Virus record (IMG/VR): IMGVR_UViG_3300008952_000002
Coordinates: 1-64,000 of that record
Source of the DNA: a virus
Direction: 5' to 3' (one strand)
Length of the DNA stretch: 64,000 bases
Part shown: positions 54,955 to 64,000 of the stretch, one piece after another
How the letters are laid out: each line of letters opens with the position of its first letter
Position numbering within the stretch: the first letter of the stretch is position 1
Notes under the pieces: model-generated
What the model saw: the letters and a program-made list of their open reading frames with translations, nothing else
What the model was told of the DNA's origin: nothing
Database searches by the model: none
Position numbers and translations under genes: made by a program

Positions 54955-55343
54955 TATACTGTACTCAATGTAGCTCGGGTTGTTTCTGTATCAAACTCTA
55001 TTAACAAATGTTCTATTATTTGGTCCGGAATAAATGTCAAATTTAATTCTATTATTAAACCCTGTTCAACTTGTCTGACTACAATATCATTTCCTTCTAT
55101 TCTTGGATCATATGCCAGAATCGTTTGTATATCCTGTCTAATTGTTTCAATTGTAGTCTCATTCAAAGGCTCATAAATCATATCCCAAACTATAGAGCCG
55201 AAATCAGGTAACTGTAATTTCTCTCCCTTTCTTATATTAAAATGGTTTGTAAGATCCTGTTTAGCAATATCAAACCCGGTTAATGTGAAAGAATTAGAGA
55301 ACTTTTTACCTTGTGTATTGAAGCCTTTGTATGTAATCGCCAT
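54954..55343 (-). CDS. 25: Baseplate wedge protein, gp25-like
   Basis: 129 residues. gp25 initiates sheath contacts in T4 and has a lysozyme-like fold found also in type VI secretion. Seen: GFDIAKQDLTNHFNIRKGEKLQLPDFGSIVWDMIYEPL, the conserved core of this family, followed by PRIEGNDIVV and a C-terminal strand-helix part. It lies between the gp5-like and gp6-like genes, matching T4-like order. Confidence 0.92.
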   Translation of the reverse strand: MAITYKGFNTQGKKFSNSFTLTGFDIAKQDLTNHFNIRKGEKLQLPDFGSIVWDMIYEPLNETTIETIRQDIQTILAYDPRIEGNDIVVRQVEQGLIIELNLTFIPDQIIEHLLIEFDTETTRATLSTV

Positions 55344-55363
55344 GCTAATATTTAGTGTTTTTA

Positions 55364-55380
55364 ATAATATGCTACTATTA
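55364..55380 (-). repeat. 17-bp regulatory repeat, copy 2
   Basis: Identical to the copy at 35979-35995, here 20 nt upstream of the gp25 start in the 48-nt gap 55344-55391. No TATAAATA box accompanies it. The shared element could be part of an alternative late promoter or a transcript 5' end. Confidence 0.55.
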
Positions 55381-55391
55381 ACCTAGGTAGA

Positions 55392-56942
55392 TTAATTACT
55401 ACTATCAGCAATATGTGAGGTGGTTCCTGCTTTAGGTTCCTTTTTCTTTGATTGGTTAATTCTTGGATCTGGCTCGTGCATCGGAACACGTTGCATTGCG
55501 GTATAATAAGAGTAACTACCATCAACAGCATAGCGTTTACCGCCGTGTGTGTTGGATTCTCCCTTGTTTACCCAGTTATTTTCATATACAGGTACCTTGG
55601 TTGGTTCTTCAGCAACGTTGCCTGCTTCTGTGTTGAGTTTTATAGGGTACTTAGCACCGCCGCCACTTTTAACATAGATACATGCTGTACTTGTAACACT
55701 GATTGCTTCTTTGCATGTAATGTTAAACCAACCTGTCGACGACATGTTAAATGTGCCGGCCGCATATGTTTTCATGTTACCATTGACATATATATGTGCG
55801 TGGCCCTTGCCTTCAACCCCGGCCGGATTTGTTTCAATTTTAAAATTATGGCCTGCTAAAATATTAACATCTTCACCTGCTTGTATATTAACATCAACAT
55901 CTGCTAACATATTAACATTTCCTTCTGCGTGAACGCTAATATCTCTAGCACTAAACACATCTACTGAGCCATCATTTCTTAATTCTGCCCAAGCACTGCC
56001 ACTTGCAGTTCCTAAGTAAATTGTTCCACCGTCATCACTTAGTAAAACTTGGTGTCCTGTTCCTGTGCGTAGTCTAATAAGTTGGCTAAGGCCTTGTTGA
56101 TCACCGTCGTCCATAACAAATGTATGTCCAGACTTTCTATTATAAGGCCAATCATATCCTGTACTATTTTCAGTAATTAAACCTTGTTTAATGGATCCAT
56201 AATCATAGTCCAATGGTCCAGGTGTTGAAATACCAAATACGTTAGAAGGACTTTCACGCTGGGCACTTGACGTACTAATGCCTCTGACATAATCTGCCTC
56301 CAATCCTTGTGCAAGCAATGTATCAAAAAGAGGATGCACCGGCTTTTCAACATTCTTCCAAGCAGTGGATTTATCAAAACTTTTTACTTGTAACTTATTA
56401 TACTCTGCAACAGGTACTTCAAAATTTGGTGATGTGATGCCTGCGTTCGTTGTAGACTTAGACTTTGCAAATGCCGGGGAGGCTGCTATACCTGGCACCA
56501 TATGTAACATCAATGCATCAGGTATATAAGAAATAATATATCCATTTTCAAGTATTCCTTCTGCAAAGACCACCATAACTTGTGTATCAATATCAGGAGT
56601 AGGCAACCACATACCATAAGATTTAGTGGTTGTTTCATATTGGCCTGCAGATCCTACATCTAAATTATTTGTTCTTCCGTAAAACGGCAAGGCTAATGAA
56701 CATAATATTACATTACTTTCTTGTTCTGTTTTATCGTATTTAGAGTGGGGATTTGACGTCCGTTGTTCGGCCAATGCTGGAATATAAACACCAATACGAT
56801 TCATACCACTGTCGTCGCCATAGCCTTTTACTATTCCTATATAAGGACCTGGATCTACTTTTGCAGAATAATCACGAGAACTCGTTGGAAGGCCGGGTGT
56901 TGGCTTTTTTGGTTTATTATTATAATCTGATTGACCAGGCAT
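55392..56942 (-). CDS. 5: Baseplate hub/spike protein, gp5-like without lysozyme
   Basis: 516 residues. Seen: an N-terminal OB-fold-like part (PYIGIVKGYGDDSGMNRIGVYIP and DTQVMVVFAEG) as in gp5/VgrG, then a C-terminal region of short repeating strands (VNMLADVDVNIQAGEDVNILAGHNF) that fits the trimeric beta-helix needle, and a Gly/Lys tail. T4 gp5 carries a lysozyme domain between these; none is visible here. It is followed by the gp25 gene and preceded by a large hub-region gene. It pierces the outer membrane by inference from the family. Confidence 0.82.
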   Translation of the reverse strand: MPGQSDYNNKPKKPTPGLPTSSRDYSAKVDPGPYIGIVKGYGDDSGMNRIGVYIPALAEQRTSNPHSKYDKTEQESNVILCSLALPFYGRTNNLDVGSAGQYETTTKSYGMWLPTPDIDTQVMVVFAEGILENGYIISYIPDALMLHMVPGIAASPAFAKSKSTTNAGITSPNFEVPVAEYNKLQVKSFDKSTAWKNVEKPVHPLFDTLLAQGLEADYVRGISTSSAQRESPSNVFGISTPGPLDYDYGSIKQGLITENSTGYDWPYNRKSGHTFVMDDGDQQGLSQLIRLRTGTGHQVLLSDDGGTIYLGTASGSAWAELRNDGSVDVFSARDISVHAEGNVNMLADVDVNIQAGEDVNILAGHNFKIETNPAGVEGKGHAHIYVNGNMKTYAAGTFNMSSTGWFNITCKEAISVTSTACIYVKSGGGAKYPIKLNTEAGNVAEEPTKVPVYENNWVNKGESNTHGGKRYAVDGSYSYYTAMQRVPMHEPDPRINQSKKKEPKAGTTSHIADSSN

Positions 56943-56957
56943 TGTGTTTTCCTGTTA

Positions 56958-59900
56958 TTAGAATCCGCCACCACCGCCGGTAGTCGTAGATTCTTTTTCT
57001 GAAATAATATCTAATAAGTAGCCAGTTTTTTTCCAACTTGGTACATTATTTCCATATTTATTGTGTATAACCTCATTTTTTTCACTTGCTGAGTTTCCGC
57101 GTTCCCAGGCGTGTGCCAATTGTGTGCCGCTTAGTACGGCGGCTGCGGCCGCAACACCTGCTCTAATAATTCTACCAGCCGGATGTAACGATGCAACGGC
57201 AAGAACCCCTGCTCCGGCGGCAAGGCCTGCATTAATGATTGTTTGTCTTTCTACACCCATTATTGTATCATTGTTTGCTACAGTAGTTTGATCCGATGTT
57301 TCATATGTACTAATATTAGGATGTCTATCTAATGCCACTGTTCCTACGGGATTTCCTTGAGGAGTCGGTAATACCGTGCCACCAGTGGTGGTCACAAAGG
57401 ACGGCGATGATCTATATTGTTCAACCGGTCCGCCAGCACTAAAGGATGGCGATGATCTATATGGTTCAGCAGGTGAACTATTACTAAATGTGACAGGGCC
57501 AGAGGCATCTGCGGGATTAGGTCTAATTGGTGTTAATTCACTACCAGTAGTAGACAATTCTGATGCAAGTGTTCCTGATGATTGTGCTATGCTGGGAGAT
57601 CCAAATCTACTTGCTTCAGATGCTCTAAATTCTGCCGCGGTTTGCGGCCTATTTTGTAACGCCGCTGTATTAAAATCTGCGTGGGGATTTACAAAGTTTT
57701 TGCTAGAACTTGTTTCTGTAACTGGAAATGGGCCTTCAATTCCCGCAAATTCATTGTTTACTTCTATTGCTTCTGCAGTTAATTGCCTATTCTTCATTTC
57801 TTCTTTTACTGTCAATGGAGTTCCTGCAAACTCATCTGCATCCATTGGTGTCGGTGCTACTCCAGTGCCGCCAAATGCATCTAAGCCTACGGCGGCTTCA
57901 TTAGCAACTTCTGCAGAACCAGGTGTTATTAACTGATTAGCAGCTGCTTTAGCATCTTCAAAATCATAATTGTTTGCTTCATCATTAGACATTAATTCTG
58001 TATTCTTTTCAGGATTATCAATATTTTCACGCCATTGATTATAAATTCTTGTTGCTTCAATAGTTTGTGTAAATTCTCCACCTTGGAAAACACTGTTAAC
58101 CTCCCATACTCTATAATAACCAGATAACGTACTACCGCCGGCACTGCTACTAAAGTCTGCTAATCCGGTCGCTTCATCATAATCTCTAGGTGTTTTGAAT
58201 AACAAATAAAAATGTGCATCATCTAAGTCACATAATATTGCACCATTCTTTGGATCATGGCCGTTTGTACCGCCTCCTGCTCCAGTTTTATTAGGAGTTG
58301 CCATTGTCAATACACCATCCTGTTGAATATATCCCGGATCCCCTACTATTTCCATAGTTACCGACATCATGTCCGATCCTGGTGTTCTATATAAGTTTTC
58401 CATTAAGGTTGCGCCGGTTCTTTGTTTACTTGTTGCGTGTGGATCTTGAATAAACTTTTTAGACTTCGGTTTAATGTTTTGGCCACCTGCTACTTTTGAT
58501 TGTTGGTCTTGCCTATTCCCCGCATCTGGTGCAACATTCGACTCCTCCTCTGGTATTATAGCCTGATCAGCGGATGCATTGCCTGTTGCAACCCCTGCCA
58601 TAGCTAATATAAAAGAATTATTAAAGGTTAAATCTAAATTTCTAATATCTAAATTTTGGCCACTGTAAATATAATCATAACTTCTTGCAACATTGCGTAC
58701 TCCATTTTGTCCTGGCTTAGCCTTGCCTCCGGTGACTTCTGGATCTACTACCTTATAGGGATCAATTTGTATAAGGGTGTGTCTAGCATATTTGTTACGT
58801 ATGTTATCGAATTCTTTTAATATTTTAACATATGTAATCTTAAACCAATCTAATCCTTTGTTGGGATCCTTTAAAACTTCTTTTGCTTCAGATACTTTTC
58901 CTAATGGTTTATTATCTGCAAGTTGGTCGGTAATATATGTACTATCACGTATTACTTTTTCTACTAATGATAGCATAGATTGTCCTGGGGCAGATATTTC
59001 TATTTTATAATCCGATCTTTCACCATAATATCGTAACGCAGAATCGTTCTTAAATTTTTCTTTTGGAGGCGTTTGCCTTCCCCTCTCGCCACGTGCGACT
59101 GTTTCATGACCGCTTGGAACCACTTTAAGTAACGTCTGCTTTGCTACATTAGGAGATATTTTTGCAGATTTTAATCTGTTAGCGGCCGGGCCGCCTCCTG
59201 TTCCTATTCTAAATTCTATACTGTCAGCAAACTCCTGTGTTTTAGGAGCCCAAGTTCCTGCTTCATTTGGTTTTATTCCTGCGGTAAAACTGCCGGTAGT
59301 TCTATCTGTTTGTTCTCTATTAAACTCTTTTTCTAGATGTTTAAAAATATCTTGAATTTGTTTTCCTTTTATTGTTTTTAAATTAAGACTTTGTGTTATC
59401 GGATTATTATCTGCTTCCAAAACCGCCATCATAATAAATTCAAGTGAATAATTTGTGCCTTCTGCAGTAATATTAAAATCTAAATTTGCTATTCTAACAG
59501 GAATCCAACGTGTAGCAGGTTTTATACGTACATTTTTGCCTTCCTCATCATAACCTAAAAAATCAATCTGAACTAACAACGGCTTTTCTGTCCAATTCCC
59601 TCCATCTTCAGTTAACACTTCATGAAATCTATCTAACAGTGTGGTTCCGGTTGGTTCAACTACAGCCATACTTAGATCCATAAGGTTAGTTGCTCTAGAA
59701 TTAGAGTTCATACCCATTAATCCAGAAGTTGTCATTGATTCAATGTAAAAATCTAATTCAAACTTAGGATGCCTTGCCGGCAGAATTTCTGAACCATCAT
59801 TAAGTATACCACCTGAGGAAAATAATGTATAGCATATTTTAGGTATATTTGCATGTGCCCAGTCCCAACTGCCTTTCTCTGCTAAATCATTATAATTCTG

Positions 59901-60023
59901 CACAGTTTTGAAACTTAATAAACTTATTTTATAAGTGTAGTTTGTAAACTGGTGTAAAATATTGTCAGGTGCTGGTACAGGTTTATCTGCTACAACTTGT
60001 AGATTAGGATCACCATTTGTCAT
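56958..60023 (-). CDS. Large baseplate/tail structural protein
   Basis: 1021 residues between the gp53- and gp5-like genes. The first 350 residues form a mixed domain with FELDFYIESMTTSGLMGMNSNSR and an IPVRIANLDFNITAEGTNY strand pair; the middle has NIRNKYARHTLI and VWEVNSVFQGGEFTQTIEATR. The last 200 residues are low in complexity (Pro/Ser/Thr) with FSAGGPVEQYRSSPSF near-repeats and an alanine-rich helical stretch (RAGVAAAAAVL) long enough to cross a membrane. By position it could be the hub, perhaps the equivalent of gp27; I cannot confirm this. Confidence 0.65.
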   Translation of the reverse strand: MTNGDPNLQVVADKPVPAPDNILHQFTNYTYKISLLSFKTVQNYNDLAEKGSWDWAHANIPKICYTLFSSGGILNDGSEILPARHPKFELDFYIESMTTSGLMGMNSNSRATNLMDLSMAVVEPTGTTLLDRFHEVLTEDGGNWTEKPLLVQIDFLGYDEEGKNVRIKPATRWIPVRIANLDFNITAEGTNYSLEFIMMAVLEADNNPITQSLNLKTIKGKQIQDIFKHLEKEFNREQTDRTTGSFTAGIKPNEAGTWAPKTQEFADSIEFRIGTGGGPAANRLKSAKISPNVAKQTLLKVVPSGHETVARGERGRQTPPKEKFKNDSALRYYGERSDYKIEISAPGQSMLSLVEKVIRDSTYITDQLADNKPLGKVSEAKEVLKDPNKGLDWFKITYVKILKEFDNIRNKYARHTLIQIDPYKVVDPEVTGGKAKPGQNGVRNVARSYDYIYSGQNLDIRNLDLTFNNSFILAMAGVATGNASADQAIIPEEESNVAPDAGNRQDQQSKVAGGQNIKPKSKKFIQDPHATSKQRTGATLMENLYRTPGSDMMSVTMEIVGDPGYIQQDGVLTMATPNKTGAGGGTNGHDPKNGAILCDLDDAHFYLLFKTPRDYDEATGLADFSSSAGGSTLSGYYRVWEVNSVFQGGEFTQTIEATRIYNQWRENIDNPEKNTELMSNDEANNYDFEDAKAAANQLITPGSAEVANEAAVGLDAFGGTGVAPTPMDADEFAGTPLTVKEEMKNRQLTAEAIEVNNEFAGIEGPFPVTETSSSKNFVNPHADFNTAALQNRPQTAAEFRASEASRFGSPSIAQSSGTLASELSTTGSELTPIRPNPADASGPVTFSNSSPAEPYRSSPSFSAGGPVEQYRSSPSFVTTTGGTVLPTPQGNPVGTVALDRHPNISTYETSDQTTVANNDTIMGVERQTIINAGLAAGAGVLAVASLHPAGRIIRAGVAAAAAVLSGTQLAHAWERGNSASEKNEVIHNKYGNNVPSWKKTGYLLDIISEKESTTTGGGGGF

Positions 60024-60027
60024 GGTA

Positions 60028-60333
60028 TTATAACTCCAATGATCTTCGCAACGTGGTTATTTTTGGAACAATAATAGTTACCCCTGCAATAAAATCAAAA
60101 ACTGGGTCAATTAGTGTATCTGGATTTCTTACTGCAAATACCCACCATAAGTTGGCATTATTATAAATTTCATGCGCCAACAAATCGGGTCTATTAGCAT
60201 ACTTCTCTTCAATTCTATATTCTAAATCATCATCTTCAAAAGGAAAAGATCGCTTTCTCATTATTCCTAATTTATTATTAAATGATGTTGTTAGATAGTA
60301 AGGACTTTCTGACAAATAATTAACTTTTGGCAT
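60028..60333 (-). CDS. 53: Baseplate wedge protein, gp53-like
   Basis: 101 residues. T4 gp53 joins neighbouring wedges and carries a LysM-like fold. Seen: the conserved YANRPDLLAHEIYNNANLWWVFAVRNPDTL run and a C-terminal IAGVTIIVP strand typical of these proteins. It is shorter than T4 gp53 (about 196). It shares one base with the upstream gene's stop and is followed after 4 nt by the large hub-region gene. Confidence 0.88.
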   Translation of the reverse strand: MPKVNYLSESPYYLTTSFNNKLGIMRKRSFPFEDDDLEYRIEEKYANRPDLLAHEIYNNANLWWVFAVRNPDTLIDPVFDFIAGVTIIVPKITTLRRSLEL

Positions 60334-61004
60334 TATATAAATCCTCCTTCACTATCACTTCCAAGTAGATCGCCGTTGGCAAAGCTCTTCAATCCGAAAC
60401 GTCGAGAAGTAGCTTTTCTTGTATATGTGGGTTTGGCTGTAATTGTTACAGTAGTACTAGCAGGCATCATTGTTTTACCATCTGTTGTTCTAATATAATC
60501 AATTGTACCAGGTAGTTCCATTGTAAATGTCTCTATTACCACAGGAACGTTTGAAAATGCATAATCCCCAAATCCATTTAATTTCACAACTGGCGGTGGT
60601 GTGCCCGCAATTGGATCTTTATCTTGGCCAAAAAACATTTTAGTAACGGTTCTTAAAAAATGTAACACAGCTCTAAGATAGTCAGCTTCTGCTGAACTAT
60701 TAGCTGTAAATTGTCCTGTAATTTGGATAGATCCAACTTGGTGGCTATCAAACGTAGGATGATCATAATTAGAATGTGTTAGTCCGGCCGCACCGTACGA
60801 AGCATTATGCTGAACAAATACCGTAGGTGTATATGGAAATATTATTCCTTTAGACGATTGTAGGGGACCCAAAACTGGTCCGCCTAATAACTCAATACCA
60901 ATAGTTATTTTTGTTCTCCAATCTTCTTTAGGGGAACTGTCGAAACCTACCTTAGGAAGAGTTGAACTACCAAATAACACGCCACCAAATGGAATTGTTG
61001 CCAT
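60333..61004 (-). CDS. Baseplate/tail tube-associated structural protein
   Basis: 223 residues, first gene of the minus-strand structural block, divergent from gene 55. Seen: FPYTPTVFVQHNASYGAAGLTHSNY and a beta-rich body with IETFTMELPGTIDYIRT. Position next to gp53 suggests a tail tube or baseplate cap (gp48- or gp54-like role), but the resemblance is not clear enough to name it. The gene has a late-promoter-like AATAAATA box 26 nt upstream and an AGGAA ribosome binding site. Confidence 0.65.
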   Translation of the reverse strand: MATIPFGGVLFGSSTLPKVGFDSSPKEDWRTKITIGIELLGGPVLGPLQSSKGIIFPYTPTVFVQHNASYGAAGLTHSNYDHPTFDSHQVGSIQITGQFTANSSAEADYLRAVLHFLRTVTKMFFGQDKDPIAGTPPPVVKLNGFGDYAFSNVPVVIETFTMELPGTIDYIRTTDGKTMMPASTTVTITAKPTYTRKATSRRFGLKSFANGDLLGSDSEGGFI

Positions 61005-61029
61005 AAAAATATTTCCTATTATATCTTTC

Positions 61030-61037
61030 TATTTATT
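61030..61037 (-). promoter_or_regulatory. Late-promoter-like AATAAATA box
   Basis: Minus-strand AATAAATA (7 of 8 to TATAAATA), about 26 nt upstream of the ATG at 61004, well placed for the structural block from 61004 downward. It shares its last base with the -35 box of the divergent gene 55 promoter, so the two may compete. Confidence 0.5.
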
Positions 61038-61065
61038 TGACTTTTTAATATGCGTGTATTATAAT
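61037..61065 (+). promoter_or_regulatory. Sigma70-type promoter of gene 55
   Basis: TTGACT at 61037-61042, 17 nt, TATAAT at 61060-61065. The ATG at 61086 is 20 nt further, with a GGAG ribosome binding site (about 61077-61080), so this transcript has a normal leader. Host polymerase should make gp55 before late genes are read. Confidence 0.8.
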
Positions 61066-61085
61066 AAATATATTATGGAGCATTT

Positions 61086-61886
61086 ATGACAAATACTAGA
61101 AACGTATACCTAAGAAACAAAGATATTTTAGAAGAAATACACAAATCAAAAAATAGTTATAGTAGTTACGTAACACCTGAAGATGCAGATTACGATATTA
61201 TCGTACTAGATATTAAAAAAATAAACATACGATCAGCCGCACAAGCAAAACGTAATAAAGCATCTAAAATTGCAAAAGAAAACCATGCAAAAGCAGTAGA
61301 AGAAAACACTACTCGTAAAAAACCTCGATTAATCGACTTTACTGTCAACTGGAAAAAGATTGCTAAGGAAGATCTCGTATTTAGAGTCATGACCTTTGAT
61401 CATATTCCTTTACAACATGGTAGAGTTAAAACACCCAAAACGGTAGCAGACCATTATGAAAAACTTACATTCCCTCCATATCAACACTTTCGTTATGATG
61501 AAACAGGCGAACTTGTCTGTGTGGGCAAAAGTCACTGGATTGGTGATCTAGAGAATGGTAAGTTTAGTAAGGACCATGGGCAAATGACTGATAATCTTGG
61601 CCGCATGTTTATAAAACTTTGTGATCGCTATGGCACAAGATCTAACTGGCGAGGATACACATATAATGATGAAATGCGTGGCGCGGCTGTTTTACAACTA
61701 ATTCAAGTTGGATTACAGTTTGACGAGTGCAAAAGTCAAAATCCATTTGCATATTATACTGCGGTTATAACAAATTCATTTACTAAAATTCTCAATATGG
61801 AAAAGCGTAATCAAAACATACGTGATGATATTTTAGAGATGAATGATATGAATCCAAGTTATACAAGACAGAACGCAAGATCTTGA
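61086..61886 (+). CDS. 55: RNA polymerase late sigma factor gp55
   Basis: 266 residues; T4 gp55 is about 185. It replaces the host sigma factor on RNA polymerase to read late promoters of the TATAAATA type, several of which are in this window. Seen: a basic N-terminal part (RSAAQAKRNKASKIAKENHAK), then the sigma region 2-like helix RGYTYNDEMRGAAVLQLIQVGL and a closing NPFAYYTAVITNSFTKILNMEKRNQ, both typical of gp55 relatives. The N-terminal extension of about 80 residues is unusual. The stop codon overlaps the -35 box of gene 47. Confidence 0.92.
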   Translation: MTNTRNVYLRNKDILEEIHKSKNSYSSYVTPEDADYDIIVLDIKKINIRSAAQAKRNKASKIAKENHAKAVEENTTRKKPRLIDFTVNWKKIAKEDLVFRVMTFDHIPLQHGRVKTPKTVADHYEKLTFPPYQHFRYDETGELVCVGKSHWIGDLENGKFSKDHGQMTDNLGRMFIKLCDRYGTRSNWRGYTYNDEMRGAAVLQLIQVGLQFDECKSQNPFAYYTAVITNSFTKILNMEKRNQNIRDDILEMNDMNPSYTRQNARS

Positions 61887-61911
61887 CAAATTACTTTAAG
61901 TTTAGTATACT
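61883..61911 (+). promoter_or_regulatory. Sigma70-type promoter of gene 47
   Basis: TTGACA at 61883-61888 overlaps the gene 55 stop codon; after 17 nt comes TATACT at 61906-61911. The ATG at 61923 begins 12 nt after the -10 box, so the transcript would have a leader of only about 4-5 nt. Confidence 0.75.
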
Positions 61912-61922
61912 AATAAGAATGT

Positions 61923-62948
61923 ATGAGTAACGAAAATCTATTTAAAAAAGTAGCAGTTTGTACAGATATACACTTCGGAAATAAAAGCAATTCAACTATA
62001 CACAATCAAGATTGTGAGGATTTTGTTGACTGGTTTATAGACACGGCGCATAAGAACGACTGCGAGACTTGCCTATTCTTAGGCGATTGGCATCATCAAC
62101 GAGCAAGTATTAACGTCCATACGTTAAACTATAGCCTACGTAGTTTGGAAAAGTTAGGCAAGTCTTTTGAGAAGTTTTATTTTATTACAGGCAATCATGA
62201 TCTGTACTACAGAGATCGTCGTGATCTAAACAGTGTTGAATTTGCTAGTAGATTTCCTGGAATTTCCATCGTAAATCAAACAATTAACGAGGGCAATGTT
62301 GCTATTGTTCCGTGGTTAGTGGGCGATGACTTTAAGAAAATTAAAAAACTTAAAGCAAAATATATCTTTGGACACTTTGAACTGCCACACTTTTATATGA
62401 ACGCTATGGTACAAATGCCAGACCATGGCGAACTTTATGCTGACGACATGTCGCAAGCAGAGTATGTGTTTAGTGGACACTTCCATAAGAGGCAACAACA
62501 AAAGAACGTAATTTACATTGGTAACTGCTTTCCACACAACTATGCTGATGCTTGGGACGATGAGCGTGGTATGATGATGTTAGAATGGAATGGTGAACCA
62601 GAGTTTGTAAGTTGGCCCAATGCTCCTTCATATAAAACATTAAAACTATCGCAACTGTTGGAAAATCCCACACAGTATTTAGACAATAAAACATACGCAA
62701 GAGTAACAATGGACATTGATATTAGTTATGAAGAGGCAAACTTTATTAAAGAAACATTTACTAGAGATCACAATGTTCGTGAGTTAAGTTTATTGCCAAA
62801 CAAAGAGAAGCAGGACCTTGATATTATTGACGAGGATATTGAACTTAACTTTGATAGTATTGACTCTATTGTTATTGATCAATTATCAAACATTGAAAGC
62901 GAATATTATAATCCACAAACGTTGTTAGAAATTTATAGGAACATTTAG
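61923..62948 (+). CDS. 47: Recombination nuclease subunit gp47 (Mre11/SbcD-like)
   Basis: 341 residues. With gp46 it resects DNA ends for recombination-dependent replication. Seen: metallophosphatase motifs in order: CTDIHFG, FLGDWHHQ, GNHDLY, and a later FGHFELPH and SGHFHKRQ, giving the full set of metal ligands. The C-terminal part (about 240-341) is the acidic capping and gp46-binding region. It is followed 1 nt later by gene 46, as in T4. It comes after gene 55 with its own promoter. Confidence 0.95.
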   Translation: MSNENLFKKVAVCTDIHFGNKSNSTIHNQDCEDFVDWFIDTAHKNDCETCLFLGDWHHQRASINVHTLNYSLRSLEKLGKSFEKFYFITGNHDLYYRDRRDLNSVEFASRFPGISIVNQTINEGNVAIVPWLVGDDFKKIKKLKAKYIFGHFELPHFYMNAMVQMPDHGELYADDMSQAEYVFSGHFHKRQQQKNVIYIGNCFPHNYADAWDDERGMMMLEWNGEPEFVSWPNAPSYKTLKLSQLLENPTQYLDNKTYARVTMDIDISYEEANFIKETFTRDHNVRELSLLPNKEKQDLDIIDEDIELNFDSIDSIVIDQLSNIESEYYNPQTLLEIYRNI

Positions 62949-62949
62949 T

Positions 62950-64000
62950 GTGTTAAAACTGACTTCCCTAACAGTAAAGAATTTTATGAGTGTGGGTAAC
63001 CAAACTCAAGCGGTTGCTTTGGACAGACAAGACCTCACACTTGTTTTGGGTGAAAACTTAGACTTGGGTGGTGATGACGCAGGTGCTCGTAATGGCACGG
63101 GTAAAACTACTATTGTAAATGCTTTGAGTTATGTGCTGTATGGGCAAGCACTAACTAATATTCGCAAAGATAATTTGATAAACAAAACAAATGCCAAAGG
63201 TATGTTAGTCACTATTGAGTTTGAAAAAGATGGTATGCGTCATCGTATTGAGCGTGGTAGAAAGCCAGGCGTGTTAAAATATTATACGAATGATGACGAC
63301 GACAACTTAGCACAAGGCGAGAATAAAGAAACGCAAGAAGCAATAGAGAAAGCAATTGGTATGTCGCATACAATGTTTAAGCACGTTGTGGCACTTAACA
63401 CATATACTGAACCGTTTCTTGCTATGCGTGTTTCGGATCAGCGTGAAGTTATTGAGCAGTTACTTGGTATTACATTACTATCCGAAAAAGCAGAAAGACT
63501 TAAAGAGATCGTAAAGCAGACTAAAGATTTTATTACTGAAGAAGAATACGCAATTAAGGGTAAACAGCAAGCAAACGAGAATATTGAAAATACTATTAAA
63601 AGTTTGCGTATGAAACAAAAAGCGTGGGTAAAATCTCGCAACAAAGATGTTGAAAAACTAGACAACGCTGTTAAGGAACTTGAATCAGTTAATATCGAAG
63701 AGGAAATAGCACTACACACTAAAAAATCAAATGTAGAGCAGTTAGAGTCTAAATTACGTGGCTACAATAGAGAAAAATCCACCTCTGAAAACTTATTATC
63801 CAAATATAACAAAGAGTTAGCACGTTTTGAAAGTAATATATCCAAGACAGAAGATAAAAAATGCCATACTTGCGGGCAGGCGTTGCATGATGAAATACAT
63901 CAAAAAATGCTTGCAGATTTGGAAGAACAAATAAATGAACATAAAGAATCTATCAAAAGCGAAGAAGGTAACTTAGCAACTATAAACAAAAAGATAGAAG
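62950..64000 (+). CDS. 46: Recombination nuclease ATPase gp46 (Rad50/SbcC-like), partial
   Basis: 350 codons are in the window from a GTG at 62950; the frame runs off the right edge without a stop. The GTG start is chosen because the following residues (LKLTSLTVKNFMSVGNQ) align with the known gp46 start, and an AGGA lies 9 nt upstream. Seen: Walker A (GARNGTGKTT, about residues 45-54), then a coiled-coil region and the zinc hook CHTCG near residue 305, where two molecules join. The second ATPase half lies beyond the window. It works with gp47 in DNA end processing. Confidence 0.95.
   Translation, partial: MLKLTSLTVKNFMSVGNQTQAVALDRQDLTLVLGENLDLGGDDAGARNGTGKTTIVNALSYVLYGQALTNIRKDNLINKTNAKGMLVTIEFEKDGMRHRIERGRKPGVLKYYTNDDDDNLAQGENKETQEAIEKAIGMSHTMFKHVVALNTYTEPFLAMRVSDQREVIEQLLGITLLSEKAERLKEIVKQTKDFITEEEYAIKGKQQANENIENTIKSLRMKQKAWVKSRNKDVEKLDNAVKELESVNIEEEIALHTKKSNVEQLESKLRGYNREKSTSENLLSKYNKELARFESNISKTEDKKCHTCGQALHDEIHQKMLADLEEQINEHKESIKSEEGNLATINKKIE

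Overview
The window is an AT-rich piece of a T4-like contractile-tailed phage (myovirus), most like the marine T4-like phages. The right end carries the T4 hallmark genes: late sigma factor gp55, recombination nuclease subunits gp47 and gp46 (the latter runs off the end), and baseplate proteins resembling gp53, gp5, gp25 and gp6. The left end has small genes of kinds I remember from marine T4-like genomes, including a lysine-tailed protein, and a thyX-type thymidylate synthase. No photosynthesis gene, tRNA, integrase, CRISPR array or IS element is visible. The host cannot be named from this window.

Layout. 1-7.3 kb (+ strand): a DNA methyltransferase, small membrane and hypothetical proteins, thyX, then a coupled sugar block (PIG-L deacetylase, DegT-type aminotransferase, NAD-dependent epimerase). 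One small exported protein sits on the opposite strand at 2.1-2.6 kb. 7.3-12.0 kb (- strand): a 1224-residue protein made of eleven FDFSW modules plus a C-terminal glycosyltransferase-like domain, and a hypothetical protein with a paralogue near 17-18 kb. 12.0-33.3 kb (- strand): one tightly packed run of 24 genes, with no gap above about 30 nt, behind a consensus sigma70-type promoter. It holds three glycosyltransferase-like proteins, nine radical SAM proteins, an FMN split-barrel (HugZ-like) protein, a probable 2-oxoglutarate/Fe(II) oxygenase, two SGNH hydrolases, an Smr protein, an O-carbamoyltransferase and a sulfotransferase-like protein. 33.3-61 kb (- strand): virion genes, including a 4936-residue structural protein, with TATAAATA-type late promoters ahead of several units. 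61-64 kb (+ strand): genes 55, 47 and 46.

How the parts may work together (inference). gp55 should direct transcription from the TATAAATA boxes in front of the structural genes. The 24-gene metabolic run instead starts from a host-type promoter and so should be expressed earlier. Its enzymes (glycosyl, carbamoyl and sulfo transfer, esterase or acyl chemistry, radical and oxygenase redox chemistry), with the amino-sugar block beside thyX, look like a phage pathway that builds and decorates an unusual glycan or modified peptide. The acceptor could be the giant tail protein, host surface material or DNA; the sequence does not say which. The eight radical SAM proteins with an N-terminal cysteine domain, plus one with the usual C-terminal order, are the most striking and least explained part of the window.

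Coding is very dense. No stretch over 300 bases lacks a gene; the larger gaps (about 40-155 nt) hold promoters, leaders or hairpins, listed below.
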